Positions 1 to 7,890 of a stretch of DNA of 64,000 nucleotides are shown here, in pieces (within the stretch, counting starts at the first letter, position 1; every line of letters begins with the position of its first letter). Below the pieces are notes generated by a model that did not search any database, was not told the DNA's origin, and saw only the letters and a program-made list of their open reading frames with translations. This DNA is from BQJD01 sp965652415 (GTDB taxonomy: Bacteria > Pseudomonadota > Gammaproteobacteria > Arenicellales > CAJQKF01). The DNA lies in contig CBFGVH010000002.1 in the NCBI GenBank assembly GCA_965652415.1, positions 1-64,000 on the forward strand. The letters run 5' to 3'. The translations under genes and the position numbers were made by a program.

Positions 1-95
1 GCCGCGTGCAACTGATCCGCATGTTCGAAGCCCTGGGCAGCGCCAATCCCCTGGTACAAAAATACCGCCGACAGCTTGCCAGCTCGCTGAGCTGA
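1..95 (+). CDS. C-terminal end of an unrecognised protein (partial)
   Basis: The reading frame that begins at base 3 stays open from the window edge to a TGA at 93-95 and encodes about 30 residues ending in QLASSLS. The piece is basic and probably helical. It is too short to assign to a family. It points towards xerD, so the two genes converge across a 134-base gap that holds a REP-like palindrome. Confidence 0.45.
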   Translation, partial: RVQLIRMFEALGSANPLVQKYRRQLASSLS

Positions 96-132
96 CCGCG
101 ACGAATAATCACCGGCCCCACGACGAAGCCGC

Positions 133-156
133 TGTAGGAGCCTGCCTGCAGGCGAT
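133..156. repeat. REP-like palindromic element
   Basis: The 24-base element starts TGTAGGAGC and carries arms GCCTGC (140-145) and GCAGGC (148-153) around a two-base loop. The TGTAGGAG head followed by a short GC palindrome and GCGAT is the form of repetitive extragenic palindromes known from Pseudomonas and related gammaproteobacteria. It lies between two convergent genes, the usual place for such elements. Only one copy is visible in the window. Confidence 0.55.
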
Positions 157-229
157 TGCGTCGCAGTGCACACCGCCTGAAAGCATCCCCACCTATGACG
201 AAGCCGCCGGACGATGGCCGGCGTCGCGC

Positions 230-1129
230 TCAACCCCTCGGATGGTGCTCGCGATGAAGCGACTTCAACCGTGCATTCGCCACGTGAGTATAGATCTGGG
301 TGGTGGACAGGTCGGCGTGGCCGAGCAGCATCTGCACGCTGCGCAGGTCGGCGCCGTGGTTGATGAGATGGGTGGCGAAGGCGTGGCGCAGGGTGTGCGG
401 TGAGAGATGCTTGTCGATGCCGGCGGCGCGGGCGTAGCGTCGGATGAGGTGCCAGAAGGCCTGGCGCGACATCGGTCCGCCGCGGCGCGTGACGAACACG
501 AAGTCGCTGCGGCGTTGCCCGAGGAGATCGGGGCGTGCCTCGGACAGGTAGCGAGCCAGCCATCCGAGGCTCTCCTCGCCCAGGGGCACCAGCCTCTCGC
601 GCCCGCCCTTTCCCATCACTCGCACCAGTCCCGCGGCGCGGTCGACGCGGGCCAGCTCGAGGCCGACCAGTTCCGATACCCGCAGTCCGGTGGCGTACAA
701 GGTCTCGAGCATGGCGCGGTCGCGCAGCCCCAGGGGCGCGGTCACTTCCGGCGCATCGAGCAGCCTCTCGACGTCGGCCTCCGAGAGCGCGTCCGGCAGT
801 CTGCGCCCGATGTGCGGCGCCCTGAGTTCGGCCATCGGATCGTCGGTAATGGCGGCCTCGCGCAGCAGGTACTGGTAGAACCGCCGCAGCGTCGAGGTCT
901 TTCGCGCGGTGCTGCGGGCGCTGGCGCCCGAGCGCATGCGCTCGGCAAGGAAATCCAGCACCTCGACGCGGCCCGCCTGCGCCAGTGAGGTCCCGGAGCG
1001 CTCGATGAAGGCGCGGAACTGGTCGAGGTCGCGCCGGTAAGCGTCGAGGGTGTTGGCGCTGAGGCCCGATTCGAGCCAGATGGCGTCGAGAAAGGCGTCG
1101 ACGACGTCCCGGTCGCGGCCGCCGCTCAT
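230..1129 (-). CDS. xerD: Site-specific tyrosine recombinase XerD
   Basis: This is the 299-residue tyrosine recombinase that, with XerC, resolves chromosome dimers at dif under FtsK control. An N-terminal SAM-like DNA-binding domain (about 1-95) is followed by the catalytic domain with all expected residues: R150 (ATGLRVSEL), K174 (MGKGGRER), H245 and R248 (SPHTLRHAF), H271 (LLGHADL) and nucleophile Y280 (TQIYTHV). The ATG at 1129 gives the normal XerD length and overlaps the upstream stop as ATGA; a longer in-frame extension to 1315 is Arg-rich noise. It sits at the end of the rplS operon, as in many gammaproteobacteria, so a phage integrase is unlikely. Confidence 0.93.
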   Translation of the reverse strand: MSGGRDRDVVDAFLDAIWLESGLSANTLDAYRRDLDQFRAFIERSGTSLAQAGRVEVLDFLAERMRSGASARSTARKTSTLRRFYQYLLREAAITDDPMAELRAPHIGRRLPDALSEADVERLLDAPEVTAPLGLRDRAMLETLYATGLRVSELVGLELARVDRAAGLVRVMGKGGRERLVPLGEESLGWLARYLSEARPDLLGQRRSDFVFVTRRGGPMSRQAFWHLIRRYARAAGIDKHLSPHTLRHAFATHLINHGADLRSVQMLLGHADLSTTQIYTHVANARLKSLHREHHPRG

Positions 1130-3129
1130 GCGCCGGGCGTCGCCCCGGCCTTGTTCTCGAGCAGCCAGAGGTCCTGCAGTCGACGGGTGAGCTGGTCCCG
1201 GCGCGCCGCGTCGCCGGTCTCCGCGAGAAGCTGCCGGTAGATCGCCCGCGCGTCGTCGATCAGACCGGCCTCTTCGAGCGCGCCGGCAGCGCGGTAGCGC
1301 GCGCTCTGCGACCACATCGCGTCACTACCGGCCATGGTCGCTGAGCGGAGGAAATGCAGTGCCGCCTGGTCGAATGCGCCGGTTCCCTCAAGTGACTCCG
1401 CAAGCCAGAACAGCACCTCGCGCTGGCGATCGGCATCGCGCACGAGTTCGAGCACGCGATCGAGCAGCGGCAGCGCCTGCGCGTGCCGATCCAGCGCCTG
1501 CAGGTCGAAGATGACCTGCAGCAGGCGGTCGGTTTCGTCGCCGGCGAGGCGGTCCAGCGCGCCGGTGAGCGAATCCAGCGTTGCCACGCCCTCGTCGATG
1601 CGCCCCGCGTATATCGACATGCGCGCCTGCCTGAGTCGCCAGTCGAAGTACGAGACGCCCGCCGGCGGTTGGTTGATCGACGCGCTGAGGGCCGCCGCGC
1701 GGCGGATGTCGCCGGCCTCGAGTGCCTCGTCCGAAAGCAGGTAACCGACCGGTCCGCGCAGCATCTCGAATCCACCGAGGGGCTTGTCCTCGCCGAACAG
1801 TTCGAAGATGACGGGCTTCAGGCCGTTGTCGCGAAGCGACGCGGCCAGCCGGGAGAATGCCTGGTTGGCGAGTTCCGGCAGGCCCACCCGCAGGCCCACG
1901 TAGGCGAACAGGGCGCGTTGTCCGACCGGCGAGTCCGCCATCCGGTTCTCCGCATGCTTGAGCCAGGCGTCGAAGTCGCCGACGAGCAGGTTGCCCGCAT
2001 TGCCGAGCGCCTGCGCCAGGGCGAGATAGCTGTCGACGAGGTCCCGGCTGGCGACCTCGATCAACGGCCGGTGCATGGTGGCGGGCTCGATGCCGAGCGC
2101 CTGTTCCAGCGCCCGCACCCGGTCCGGCAGCAGGCCGCCGCGGCGCGCCGCCTCGGCGATGAGGGCGAAGCGCTCGCGCTTGAGAGCATCGTCCAGCGAG
2201 CGGGTATCGATATCGACCGCAGCTCGGATGACCTCGCTGGCCGTCATGGAGCCGCTGGCAAGGCGGCCGAACAGTCCCACCAGCTCGCCTTCGGGCGTGG
2301 TCACTGATGCGACCTGGCTGACCGCCCCGGCCGCGTCACCCGATCGGATCATCACCCGCGCCCTGGCGAGGTTCCAGTTGTGGTCGTCCGGGTAGTACTC
2401 GAGCTGGTAGCGCCGCATGGCGATGTTCGCGTCGACGAGGTCATCGTCCCACACGTACGTGGTGAATACCTTGCGACGCCAGTCCGCCAGGCGAACCGGC
2501 GCCGGGTCGTCCGAGAGGAGCAGCTTGCGCAGGATCGAGCGAGCCTCGTCGAACCGGCGCTGCTGCATCAGCGCCTCGACGCCGATCGAGCGGGCTTCGA
2601 GCAGGAAATCGTCCGGGAGGTCCGCCGGCAGATCGTCGATGCGGGCGGCCAGTGCGGCCCAGTCCAGTTGCTGGCGGTATATTGCCCACAGCCGCCGCTC
2701 CCACTCGATCCATTCGTCGGTACGCTCGAGAGCCGGGCGCCCGTCGATGAGCACGCGCTCGGCGAGCCCAAGGGCTCCCGCGCGCTGCAGCCACCCGGCG
2801 CGTTCGAGGCCGTCGCTCAGCAGGTCGGCACGCGTGCCGCCGCGCTGCTCGTTCCGCGCTGCAGAGGGGCCGCCGCTGTCAAGTCCGAGGTTCAGGTCGA
2901 GCCGGAAGCCGGCATCGGAGTCCTGCGCCCGGCGCCGCGGCGACTGGTCGGCGCTCGAAGATGCGCCGGCGTCGATAGCCGGGGGTATCACTACCGGCGC
3001 CGGTGCCTGCTGGGCGAGCGCGGCGGCGGCGAACATCCATGCCGCCGCGGCCAGCGCGCCCGTCCAGCGCCCGGTCGGCGGGTGTCGCCGCACCGCGGCC
3101 CTGATGAGTGGAGGGCCTTCGCCCGCCAC
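1126..3129 (-). CDS. Secreted helical-repeat (TPR-like) protein
   Basis: A 667-residue protein starting with GTG two bases after the rplS stop. An Ala-rich hydrophobic stretch at about 22-40 ending in ALAQ looks like a signal peptide, so it probably acts in the periplasm. The rest is almost entirely helical, with repeated blocks such as LAEALQRRFDEARSIL and LEEAGLIDDARAIYRQLL that resemble TPR/Sel1-like helical pairs. No catalytic motif is visible. It is coupled to xerD by an ATGA overlap and follows rplS directly, a position where a tetratricopeptide protein is often found. The function is not known; a scaffold role is only inferred from fold. Confidence 0.7.
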   Translation of the reverse strand: MAGEGPPLIRAAVRRHPPTGRWTGALAAAAWMFAAAALAQQAPAPVVIPPAIDAGASSSADQSPRRRAQDSDAGFRLDLNLGLDSGGPSAARNEQRGGTRADLLSDGLERAGWLQRAGALGLAERVLIDGRPALERTDEWIEWERRLWAIYRQQLDWAALAARIDDLPADLPDDFLLEARSIGVEALMQQRRFDEARSILRKLLLSDDPAPVRLADWRRKVFTTYVWDDDLVDANIAMRRYQLEYYPDDHNWNLARARVMIRSGDAAGAVSQVASVTTPEGELVGLFGRLASGSMTASEVIRAAVDIDTRSLDDALKRERFALIAEAARRGGLLPDRVRALEQALGIEPATMHRPLIEVASRDLVDSYLALAQALGNAGNLLVGDFDAWLKHAENRMADSPVGQRALFAYVGLRVGLPELANQAFSRLAASLRDNGLKPVIFELFGEDKPLGGFEMLRGPVGYLLSDEALEAGDIRRAAALSASINQPPAGVSYFDWRLRQARMSIYAGRIDEGVATLDSLTGALDRLAGDETDRLLQVIFDLQALDRHAQALPLLDRVLELVRDADRQREVLFWLAESLEGTGAFDQAALHFLRSATMAGSDAMWSQSARYRAAGALEEAGLIDDARAIYRQLLAETGDAARRDQLTRRLQDLWLLENKAGATPGA

Positions 3130-3131
3130 GA

Positions 3132-3476
3132 TCAGACTTTTTCGCGAATCCGGGCGGCCTTGCCGGTCAGTCCGCGCAGGTAGTACAGCTTGGCGCGGCG
3201 CACGTCGCCGCGACGCTGCACCTCGATGCCGGCCACCAGCGGGCTGTGGGTCTGGAATACCCGTTCCACTCCCTCGCCGTAGGAGATCTTGCGTACCGTG
3301 AACGACGAGTTCAGGCCGCGGTTTCTGCGCGCGATGACCACGCCCTCGAAGGACTGCAGGCGCTCGCGCTCGCCCTCCTTGACGCGCACCTGCACGCGCA
3401 CGGTGTCACCCGGAGCGAAGTCGGGAATGTCCTTCTTCATCTGCTCCTGTTCAAGCTGCTCGATCATGTTGCTCAT
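3132..3476 (-). CDS. rplS: 50S ribosomal protein L19
   Basis: A 114-residue protein of normal L19 length. It carries the conserved FAPGDTVRV block near residue 22 and the basic C-terminal segment around RRGDVRRAKLYYLR. L19 binds 23S rRNA at the interface between the 50S and 30S subunits. It is the fourth gene of the rpsP-rimM-trmD-rplS operon; its ATG overlaps the trmD stop by four bases (ATGA), so the two are translationally coupled. Confidence 0.98.
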   Translation of the reverse strand: MSNMIEQLEQEQMKKDIPDFAPGDTVRVQVRVKEGERERLQSFEGVVIARRNRGLNSSFTVRKISYGEGVERVFQTHSPLVAGIEVQRRGDVRRAKLYYLRGLTGKAARIREKV

Positions 3477-4243
3477 CGTCTTTGCTCCGATTCAATCGAT
3501 TGATCGTCCGGCGATCCGCCGTCCGCGGTTTCCAGTATCCGGCGCATCCGCTGATCCTCCGCCGCCATGTCCAGAAGGTCCGGACGGCGCTCGCGGGTGC
3601 GCCGCATCGCATCTTCAAGGCGCCATCTGCGAATCGCTTCGTGATGGCCCCCGAGCAGCACCTCGGGAACCGGCATTCCGCGCCATACCTCGGGGCGCGT
3701 GTAGTGCCGGCAATCCAGCAAGGCGCCGGAGAAGGAGTCCTGCTCGGCGGACTCGGCATTGCCGAGCACACCCGGCAGCAGCCGTACCACCGCCTCGAGC
3801 AGTACCATCGCCGCCAGTTCGCCGCCGGCGAGGACGTAGTCGCCGACGGAGATCTCCTCGTCGACCTGGCGCTCGATCACGCGTTCGTCGATGCCCTCGT
3901 ACCGGCCGCACAACAGGATGCGGTCGGGTCCGGCCGCGATCTCCCTCACCAGCGCCTGGTCGAGCCGTCGCCCCTGGGGCGACAGGTACACCACCTTCGG
4001 CTCATCGAGCCCGGCTCTCGCCTTTTCGATGGCAGCATCGACCGGCTCGGCCATCATCACCATTCCCGGCCCGCCGCCGTAGGGCCGGTCGTCGACGCGG
4101 CGGTAGGCGTTGTCGGCGAAGTCCCTCGGGTTCACGAGATCGAGGGTCAGCAGACCGCGCTCGATCGCGCGACGCGTCATCCCGAACTCGCTGATCGCGG
4201 CGAACATCTGCGGGAACACGGTAACGACCGCCGCCCGCTTCAT
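3473..4243 (-). CDS. trmD: tRNA (guanine-37-N1)-methyltransferase TrmD
   Basis: A 256-residue SPOUT methyltransferase that makes m1G37 next to the anticodon and so prevents +1 frameshifts. The trefoil-knot S-adenosylmethionine site is seen in LSPQGRRL (88-95), CGRYEGIDERV (112-122) and SVGDYVLAGGE (132-142). The catalytic Asp lies in EQDSFSG at about 169. The ATG shares one base with the rimM stop (TGATG) and the 3' end overlaps rplS, so it is fully embedded in the operon. Confidence 0.98.
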   Translation of the reverse strand: MKRAAVVTVFPQMFAAISEFGMTRRAIERGLLTLDLVNPRDFADNAYRRVDDRPYGGGPGMVMMAEPVDAAIEKARAGLDEPKVVYLSPQGRRLDQALVREIAAGPDRILLCGRYEGIDERVIERQVDEEISVGDYVLAGGELAAMVLLEAVVRLLPGVLGNAESAEQDSFSGALLDCRHYTRPEVWRGMPVPEVLLGGHHEAIRRWRLEDAMRRTRERRPDLLDMAAEDQRMRRILETADGGSPDDQSIESEQRR

Positions 4244-4761
4244 CAGAAATCCTCGTCCCAGTCGACCCGGATCACCCGCGCATCGAGGTCGACGTCGCGC
4301 ACCGCGTCACCGGTGAACGGTATCAGCCGCTGCCGCTCGCCGTCGACCACCAGGACATCGTTGGCGCCGGTTTCCATCAACTCGCTCACGCTCCCGAGCT
4401 CGACCGACTCGAGGTTCACCACCTTCATTCCCACGAGGTCGTGCCAGTAGTACTCTCCGGCCGCCGCCCGCGCGAGGTGCCGCCGCTCGACGGCGATCAC
4501 GGCCCCGACCAGGGCCTCGGCCGCGGTGCGGTCCTCGATACCCTCGAGGCTCGCGATCACCCCGGGGCCGTGCCGCTTTCCGTCCACCAGCCGCCTGGGC
4601 GTCCAGCAGCCATCGACACCGAGCACCCAGTCCGCGTAGTCCAGGATGCCCTCCCGCGGCCGCGTCCAGGAATGCACCTTGACCCAGCCGCGGATCCCGA
4701 ACACCGCACTCACTCGGCCGAGTTCGACCAGGTCCGACCGTTCGTCCGTGGGGGGCGGCAC
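4243..4761 (-). CDS. rimM: 16S rRNA processing protein RimM
   Basis: This factor binds ribosomal protein S19 and helps the 30S head mature. The N-terminal RimM domain begins LVELGRVSAVFGIRGW and the PRC-barrel domain begins near EYYWHDLVG. The chosen GTG at 4761 gives 172 residues, the usual size, and leaves 41 bases after rpsP. The open frame runs on upstream to 5214, but that extension is Arg-rich and overlaps rpsP, so it is rejected. GTG choice is inferred from length and alignment to the family; there is no ATG in the plausible region. Confidence 0.93.
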   Translation of the reverse strand: MPPPTDERSDLVELGRVSAVFGIRGWVKVHSWTRPREGILDYADWVLGVDGCWTPRRLVDGKRHGPGVIASLEGIEDRTAAEALVGAVIAVERRHLARAAAGEYYWHDLVGMKVVNLESVELGSVSELMETGANDVLVVDGERQRLIPFTGDAVRDVDLDARVIRVDWDEDF

Positions 4762-4802
4762 GGCGGCCCCGCTCCCGCGGACTTCGCGGCCGGCGGCGCC
4801 GC

Positions 4803-5063
4803 TCAGGCGCCGGCGGCGCTCCGCGCCCGCGTCGCCTCGATCAGCTTCGCGACGGTCTGCGAAGGCCTGGCGCCGTTGCTCATCCAATGGTCCACGCGCT
4901 CGAGATCGATGCGCAATTCCTCCGCCTCGCCGGCGGCGATGGGATTGTAGAAGCCGACACGCTCGATGAAGCGGCCGCGCGGCGCGCGGCGCTGGTCGGC
5001 GACCACGATGTTGTAGAACGGGCGCTTCTTCGAACCGCCGCGGGCCAGCCGAATGGTTACCAT
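4803..5063 (-). CDS. rpsP: 30S ribosomal protein S16
   Basis: An 86-residue S16 with the family's N-terminal MVTIRLARGGSKKRPFYN signature and the RIDLERVDHWMSNGA block. S16 binds 16S rRNA early in 30S assembly. It is the first gene of the operon; the upstream gap of 125 bases to ffh carries an extended -10 promoter element. Confidence 0.98.
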   Translation of the reverse strand: MVTIRLARGGSKKRPFYNIVVADQRRAPRGRFIERVGFYNPIAAGEAEELRIDLERVDHWMSNGARPSQTVAKLIEATRARSAAGA

Positions 5064-5110
5064 GGGCTAAAAATACCTCGAAAACTCTTGCCGGGTGAAA
5101 AAACCGGCGG

Positions 5111-5119
5111 ATTCTACCA
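5111..5119 (-). promoter_or_regulatory. Extended -10 promoter element for rpsP operon
   Basis: On the minus strand the bases read TGGTAGAAT, an extended -10 box (TGnTAGAAT), 48 bases before the rpsP start. No good -35 box lies 16-18 bases upstream, which is typical of extended -10 promoters. It is in the only non-coding gap between ffh and rpsP. Confidence 0.5.
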
Positions 5120-5188
5120 CAGGGTTTCGACAATTTCCCGGCCGGAACCGGTCGTCTCGATATTGGCGCAGAACCGCTCCAGCGGAGG

Positions 5189-6550
5189 TCAGAACCGCAT
5201 TCCGGGCATGCCACCGCGCCCCATCTGCCCCATCATCCGCATCATCTGCTTCTTGTTGCCCATCTTCTTCATCATTTTCTGCATCTGGGTGAACTGCTTG
5301 AGCAGGCGGTTGACGTCCTGGACCTCGGTGCCGGAACCAGACGCGATGCGTTTCTTGCGCGAGCCGCGAATCACCGCCGGAAAGGCGCGCTCGTGCGGGG
5401 TCATGGAGTTGATGATCGCCACCACGCGCCGGGTCTGCGCATCGCCCACCTGGTTGAGCGCGCCCGCGGGCAGGTTGCCCATGCCGGGCAGCTTGTCGAT
5501 CAGGCTGGAGAACCCCCCCATCTTCTCCATTTCGAGCAACTGGTCGCGAAAATCGGCGAGGTCGAATCCCTTGCCCTTGCGGACCTTGGTGGCCAGCTTC
5601 TCGGCCTTGTCGCGATCGATCTTGCGCTCGATCTCCTCGACCAGGGTGAGCACGTCGCCCATGCCGAGGATCCGCGACGCGACCCGCTCGGGGTGAAACG
5701 GCTCCAGCGCGTCCATCGCCTCGCCAGCACCGAGGAACTTGATCGGCTTGCCGGTGACCTCGCGCAGCGACAGCGCCGCGCCGCCGCGGGCGTCTCCGTC
5801 GGTCTTGGTGAGGATGACGCCCGTCAGCGGCAGCGCCTCGTCGAACGCCCTGGCGCTGGTCACGGCGTCCTGGCCGGTCATGGCGTCGACCACGAACAGG
5901 GTCTCGACCGGTTCGATGGCGGCGTGGATCCGTCGCACCTCGTCCATCAGGGCCTCGTCGACGTGCAAACGCCCCGCCGTGTCGACGATCAGCACGTCCC
6001 GGCCGCTGCGGCGGGCGTCCTCCAGCGCGTCGCGGGCGATGCGGACCGGATCCTGGTCCGGACTCGAGCGAAAGAACGACGCGCCGACCGATCCGGCGAC
6101 GCGCTCCAGCTGATCGATGGCGGCCGGACGGTAGACGTCCGCGCTGACGACTCCCACCGATTTCTTGTGACGCTCGATCAGGAACCGCGCCAGCTTGCCG
6201 ACGGTGGTCGTCTTGCCCGCGCCCTGCAGGCCCGCCATCAGGATCACCGCGGGGGGCCTGGCGGAGAGGTCCAGGGCGTCGTTGTGCGCTCCCATCAGGG
6301 CGACCAGTTCCTCGTGGACCACCTTGATCACGGCCTGGCCCGGCTGCAGGCTGTCGAGCACCTCGCGCCCGATCGCGCGTTCGCGCACCCGGTCGATGAA
6401 CGAGCGCACCACCGGCAACGCCACGTCGGCCTCGAGCAGTGCGATTCGGACCTCGCGCAAGGCGTCCTGGATGTTGTCTTCGGTCAGGCGTCCGCGGCCG
6501 CTCAGTGTCTTGAACGTCTGCTTGAGTCGGTCGCTCAGCTTGCTGAACAT
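5189..6550 (-). CDS. ffh: Signal recognition particle protein Ffh
   Basis: The 453-residue SRP GTPase binds 4.5S RNA and signal sequences and docks with FtsY at the inner membrane. The N domain fills about 1-90. The G domain has GLQGAGKTTT (108-116), VDTAGRLHVDE and TKTDGDARGG. The M domain after about residue 300 ends in a Met-rich tail (MQKMMKKMGNKKQMMRMM) that forms the signal-sequence groove. Start MFSKLSDRL matches the family. It is divergent from the YpjD-like gene, an arrangement widely conserved in proteobacteria. Confidence 0.98.
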   Translation of the reverse strand: MFSKLSDRLKQTFKTLSGRGRLTEDNIQDALREVRIALLEADVALPVVRSFIDRVRERAIGREVLDSLQPGQAVIKVVHEELVALMGAHNDALDLSARPPAVILMAGLQGAGKTTTVGKLARFLIERHKKSVGVVSADVYRPAAIDQLERVAGSVGASFFRSSPDQDPVRIARDALEDARRSGRDVLIVDTAGRLHVDEALMDEVRRIHAAIEPVETLFVVDAMTGQDAVTSARAFDEALPLTGVILTKTDGDARGGAALSLREVTGKPIKFLGAGEAMDALEPFHPERVASRILGMGDVLTLVEEIERKIDRDKAEKLATKVRKGKGFDLADFRDQLLEMEKMGGFSSLIDKLPGMGNLPAGALNQVGDAQTRRVVAIINSMTPHERAFPAVIRGSRKKRIASGSGTEVQDVNRLLKQFTQMQKMMKKMGNKKQMMRMMGQMGRGGMPGMRF

Positions 6551-6686
6551 GTTGAACTCCGGGAGGTACGGCGTTTGCTCGCACCGCGTGCGGCGCGCTT
6601 TGAACAGGTCGGGAGGTCGGATTATCGCGAATTCGGGCCCGCCTGGCCACGCCGAGTAGCTGCCGCGGACCGCGATTCGGCCGGAC

Positions 6687-6715
6687 TTTCAATTTCACCG
6701 ACGCCCTCTTACACT
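6687..6715 (+). promoter_or_regulatory. Possible sigma70 promoter for the YpjD-like gene
   Basis: A TTTCAA box (6687-6692) is followed after 17 bases by TACACT (6710-6715), 32 bases before the GTG start. The -10 is good and the -35 is weak. It lies in the 197-base divergent gap between ffh and the membrane-protein gene, where nothing else was seen. Confidence 0.35.
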
Positions 6716-6747
6716 GCCCGCTGTTTTGTCGGCGGATATCCTGTCCG

Positions 6748-7566
6748 GTGCTGAGCTACCTGAACCATCTCTGGACCGTGTTCGCGGTGCTGTGCTACGG
6801 CGCCGCGACGTTGATGCTCCTGCGCGACCTGGACCGCACGGCAGGCCGGCCCGCGGGGCGCACGGGCCTGCTGCTGGTTCTCGGGGCCGCGAGCCACGCG
6901 CTGACCCTGATCGCCGCACTGTTCGGTGGTCCGTACGTGAACCTCGAACTCGGCACCGCCCTGTCAACGGCGGCGTGGGTGGTCATGATCCTGTTCCTGG
7001 CAGCGCTCGTCAGGCAGCCGCTGGCGACCCTGGGGCTCATCATCGTGCCGTACGCACTGGTGGTCGTGCTGCTGACGGCGTTCTGGAACGGTCCGCCGAT
7101 GGCGATGTCGCATGCCGGGCCAAGCGCTATAGCCCACACGCTGATCTCGGTGGCCGCCTACGGCCTACTGGCGCTGGCGTTCTGCCAGGCGGTGGTGCTC
7201 CTGTTGCAGGAATGGCACCTCCAGGCGAAGCGCCCGGGCAGCTTCTTTCACTCGCTGCCGCCGCTTCAGACCATGGAACGCATCCTGTTCCAGGTCATCG
7301 GCATCGGTTTCGTCCTGCTGACAATCGCCCTGGTCTCGGGGGCGGTGTTCGCGACAGAATTGTTCGGCCGAGCATTCCTGTTCAATCACCACGTCGTGTT
7401 GTCGATCGTGGCGTGGCTGGCCTTCGGCGGGCTACTCATGGGACGTGCGACCCGTGGCATGCGCGGGCGTGCCGCGGCTACCTGGACCATCGTGAGCTTC
7501 CTGGTCCTCGCCCTTGCCTACTTCGGCTCCCGCTTCGTCCTCGAGATCCTGATCAACCGGGGCTGA
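6748..7566 (+). CDS. YpjD/CcsA-type cytochrome assembly membrane protein
   Basis: A 272-residue inner-membrane protein with about eight hydrophobic spans, starting with GTG (M-L-S-Y-L-N-H-L-W). It belongs to the CcsA/HemX-like cytochrome c assembly superfamily. The C-terminal ELFGRAFLFNHHVVLSIVAW segment, with paired His in a loop, matches the YpjD branch that lies next to ffh in many gammaproteobacteria. The tryptophan-rich WWD haem motif of CcmC/CcmF/CcsA is absent, so it is probably not a haem lyase itself. Its exact role is unsettled in the family. Confidence 0.82.
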   Translation: MLSYLNHLWTVFAVLCYGAATLMLLRDLDRTAGRPAGRTGLLLVLGAASHALTLIAALFGGPYVNLELGTALSTAAWVVMILFLAALVRQPLATLGLIIVPYALVVVLLTAFWNGPPMAMSHAGPSAIAHTLISVAAYGLLALAFCQAVVLLLQEWHLQAKRPGSFFHSLPPLQTMERILFQVIGIGFVLLTIALVSGAVFATELFGRAFLFNHHVVLSIVAWLAFGGLLMGRATRGMRGRAAATWTIVSFLVLALAYFGSRFVLEILINRG

Positions 7567-7634
7567 TGAGCGCAACTCGGGCCCGCGACATGGCCCCTGC
7601 CGGTGTGACACAATGTGTCGCCGGACACAGACAC

Positions 7635-7711
7635 GCGCCTGTAGCTCAGCTGGATAGAGTACCTGGCTTCGAACCAGGTGGTCGGGGGTTCGAGTCCCTC
7701 CGGGCGCGCCA
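7635..7711 (+). tRNA. tRNA-Arg (anticodon TCG)
   Basis: A complete 77-base cloverleaf. Acceptor arms GCGCCTG and CGGGCGC pair, the anticodon stem is CCTGG/CCAGG around loop CTTCGAA, and the T loop is TTCGAGT. The CCA end is encoded at 7709-7711. Anticodon TCG reads CGA. The 3' end is only two bases from the stop of the convergent gene at 7714. Confidence 0.96.
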
Positions 7712-7713
7712 AA

Positions 7714-7890
7714 TCACTTACTGATGCCGTTGCGCTGTCGAAAAATCGCAAGGAAGAAATCGTACGCCGCCATCAGGGAAACGACGATGACCACGATGGC
7801 GAGATCGAGGTGCGGCACTTCGACTATCACGACGGCCAGAAAGGCGACCATCGTCGCCAGCGCCACGAGGGCCATGATCTTGTCACTCAT
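7714..7890 (-). CDS. Small two-span membrane protein
   Basis: A 58-residue protein beginning MSDKIMALVALATMVAFLAV. Two hydrophobic stretches (about 5-22 and 28-50) suggest two membrane spans with a short basic tail. Its ATG overlaps the amidase stop by one base (TAATG), so it is the last coupled gene of the TRAP operon. No family is recognised; a small accessory subunit of the transporter is only a guess from context. The ATG at 7890 is preferred over an Arg-rich upstream extension. Confidence 0.6.
   Translation of the reverse strand: MSDKIMALVALATMVAFLAVVIVEVPHLDLAIVVIVVSLMAAYDFFLAIFRQRNGISK

Noticed and set aside
230..1129. Phage integrase marking a genomic island
   Set aside because: Length, catalytic residues and place after rplS fit chromosomal XerD; no attachment-site repeat or phage genes are near.
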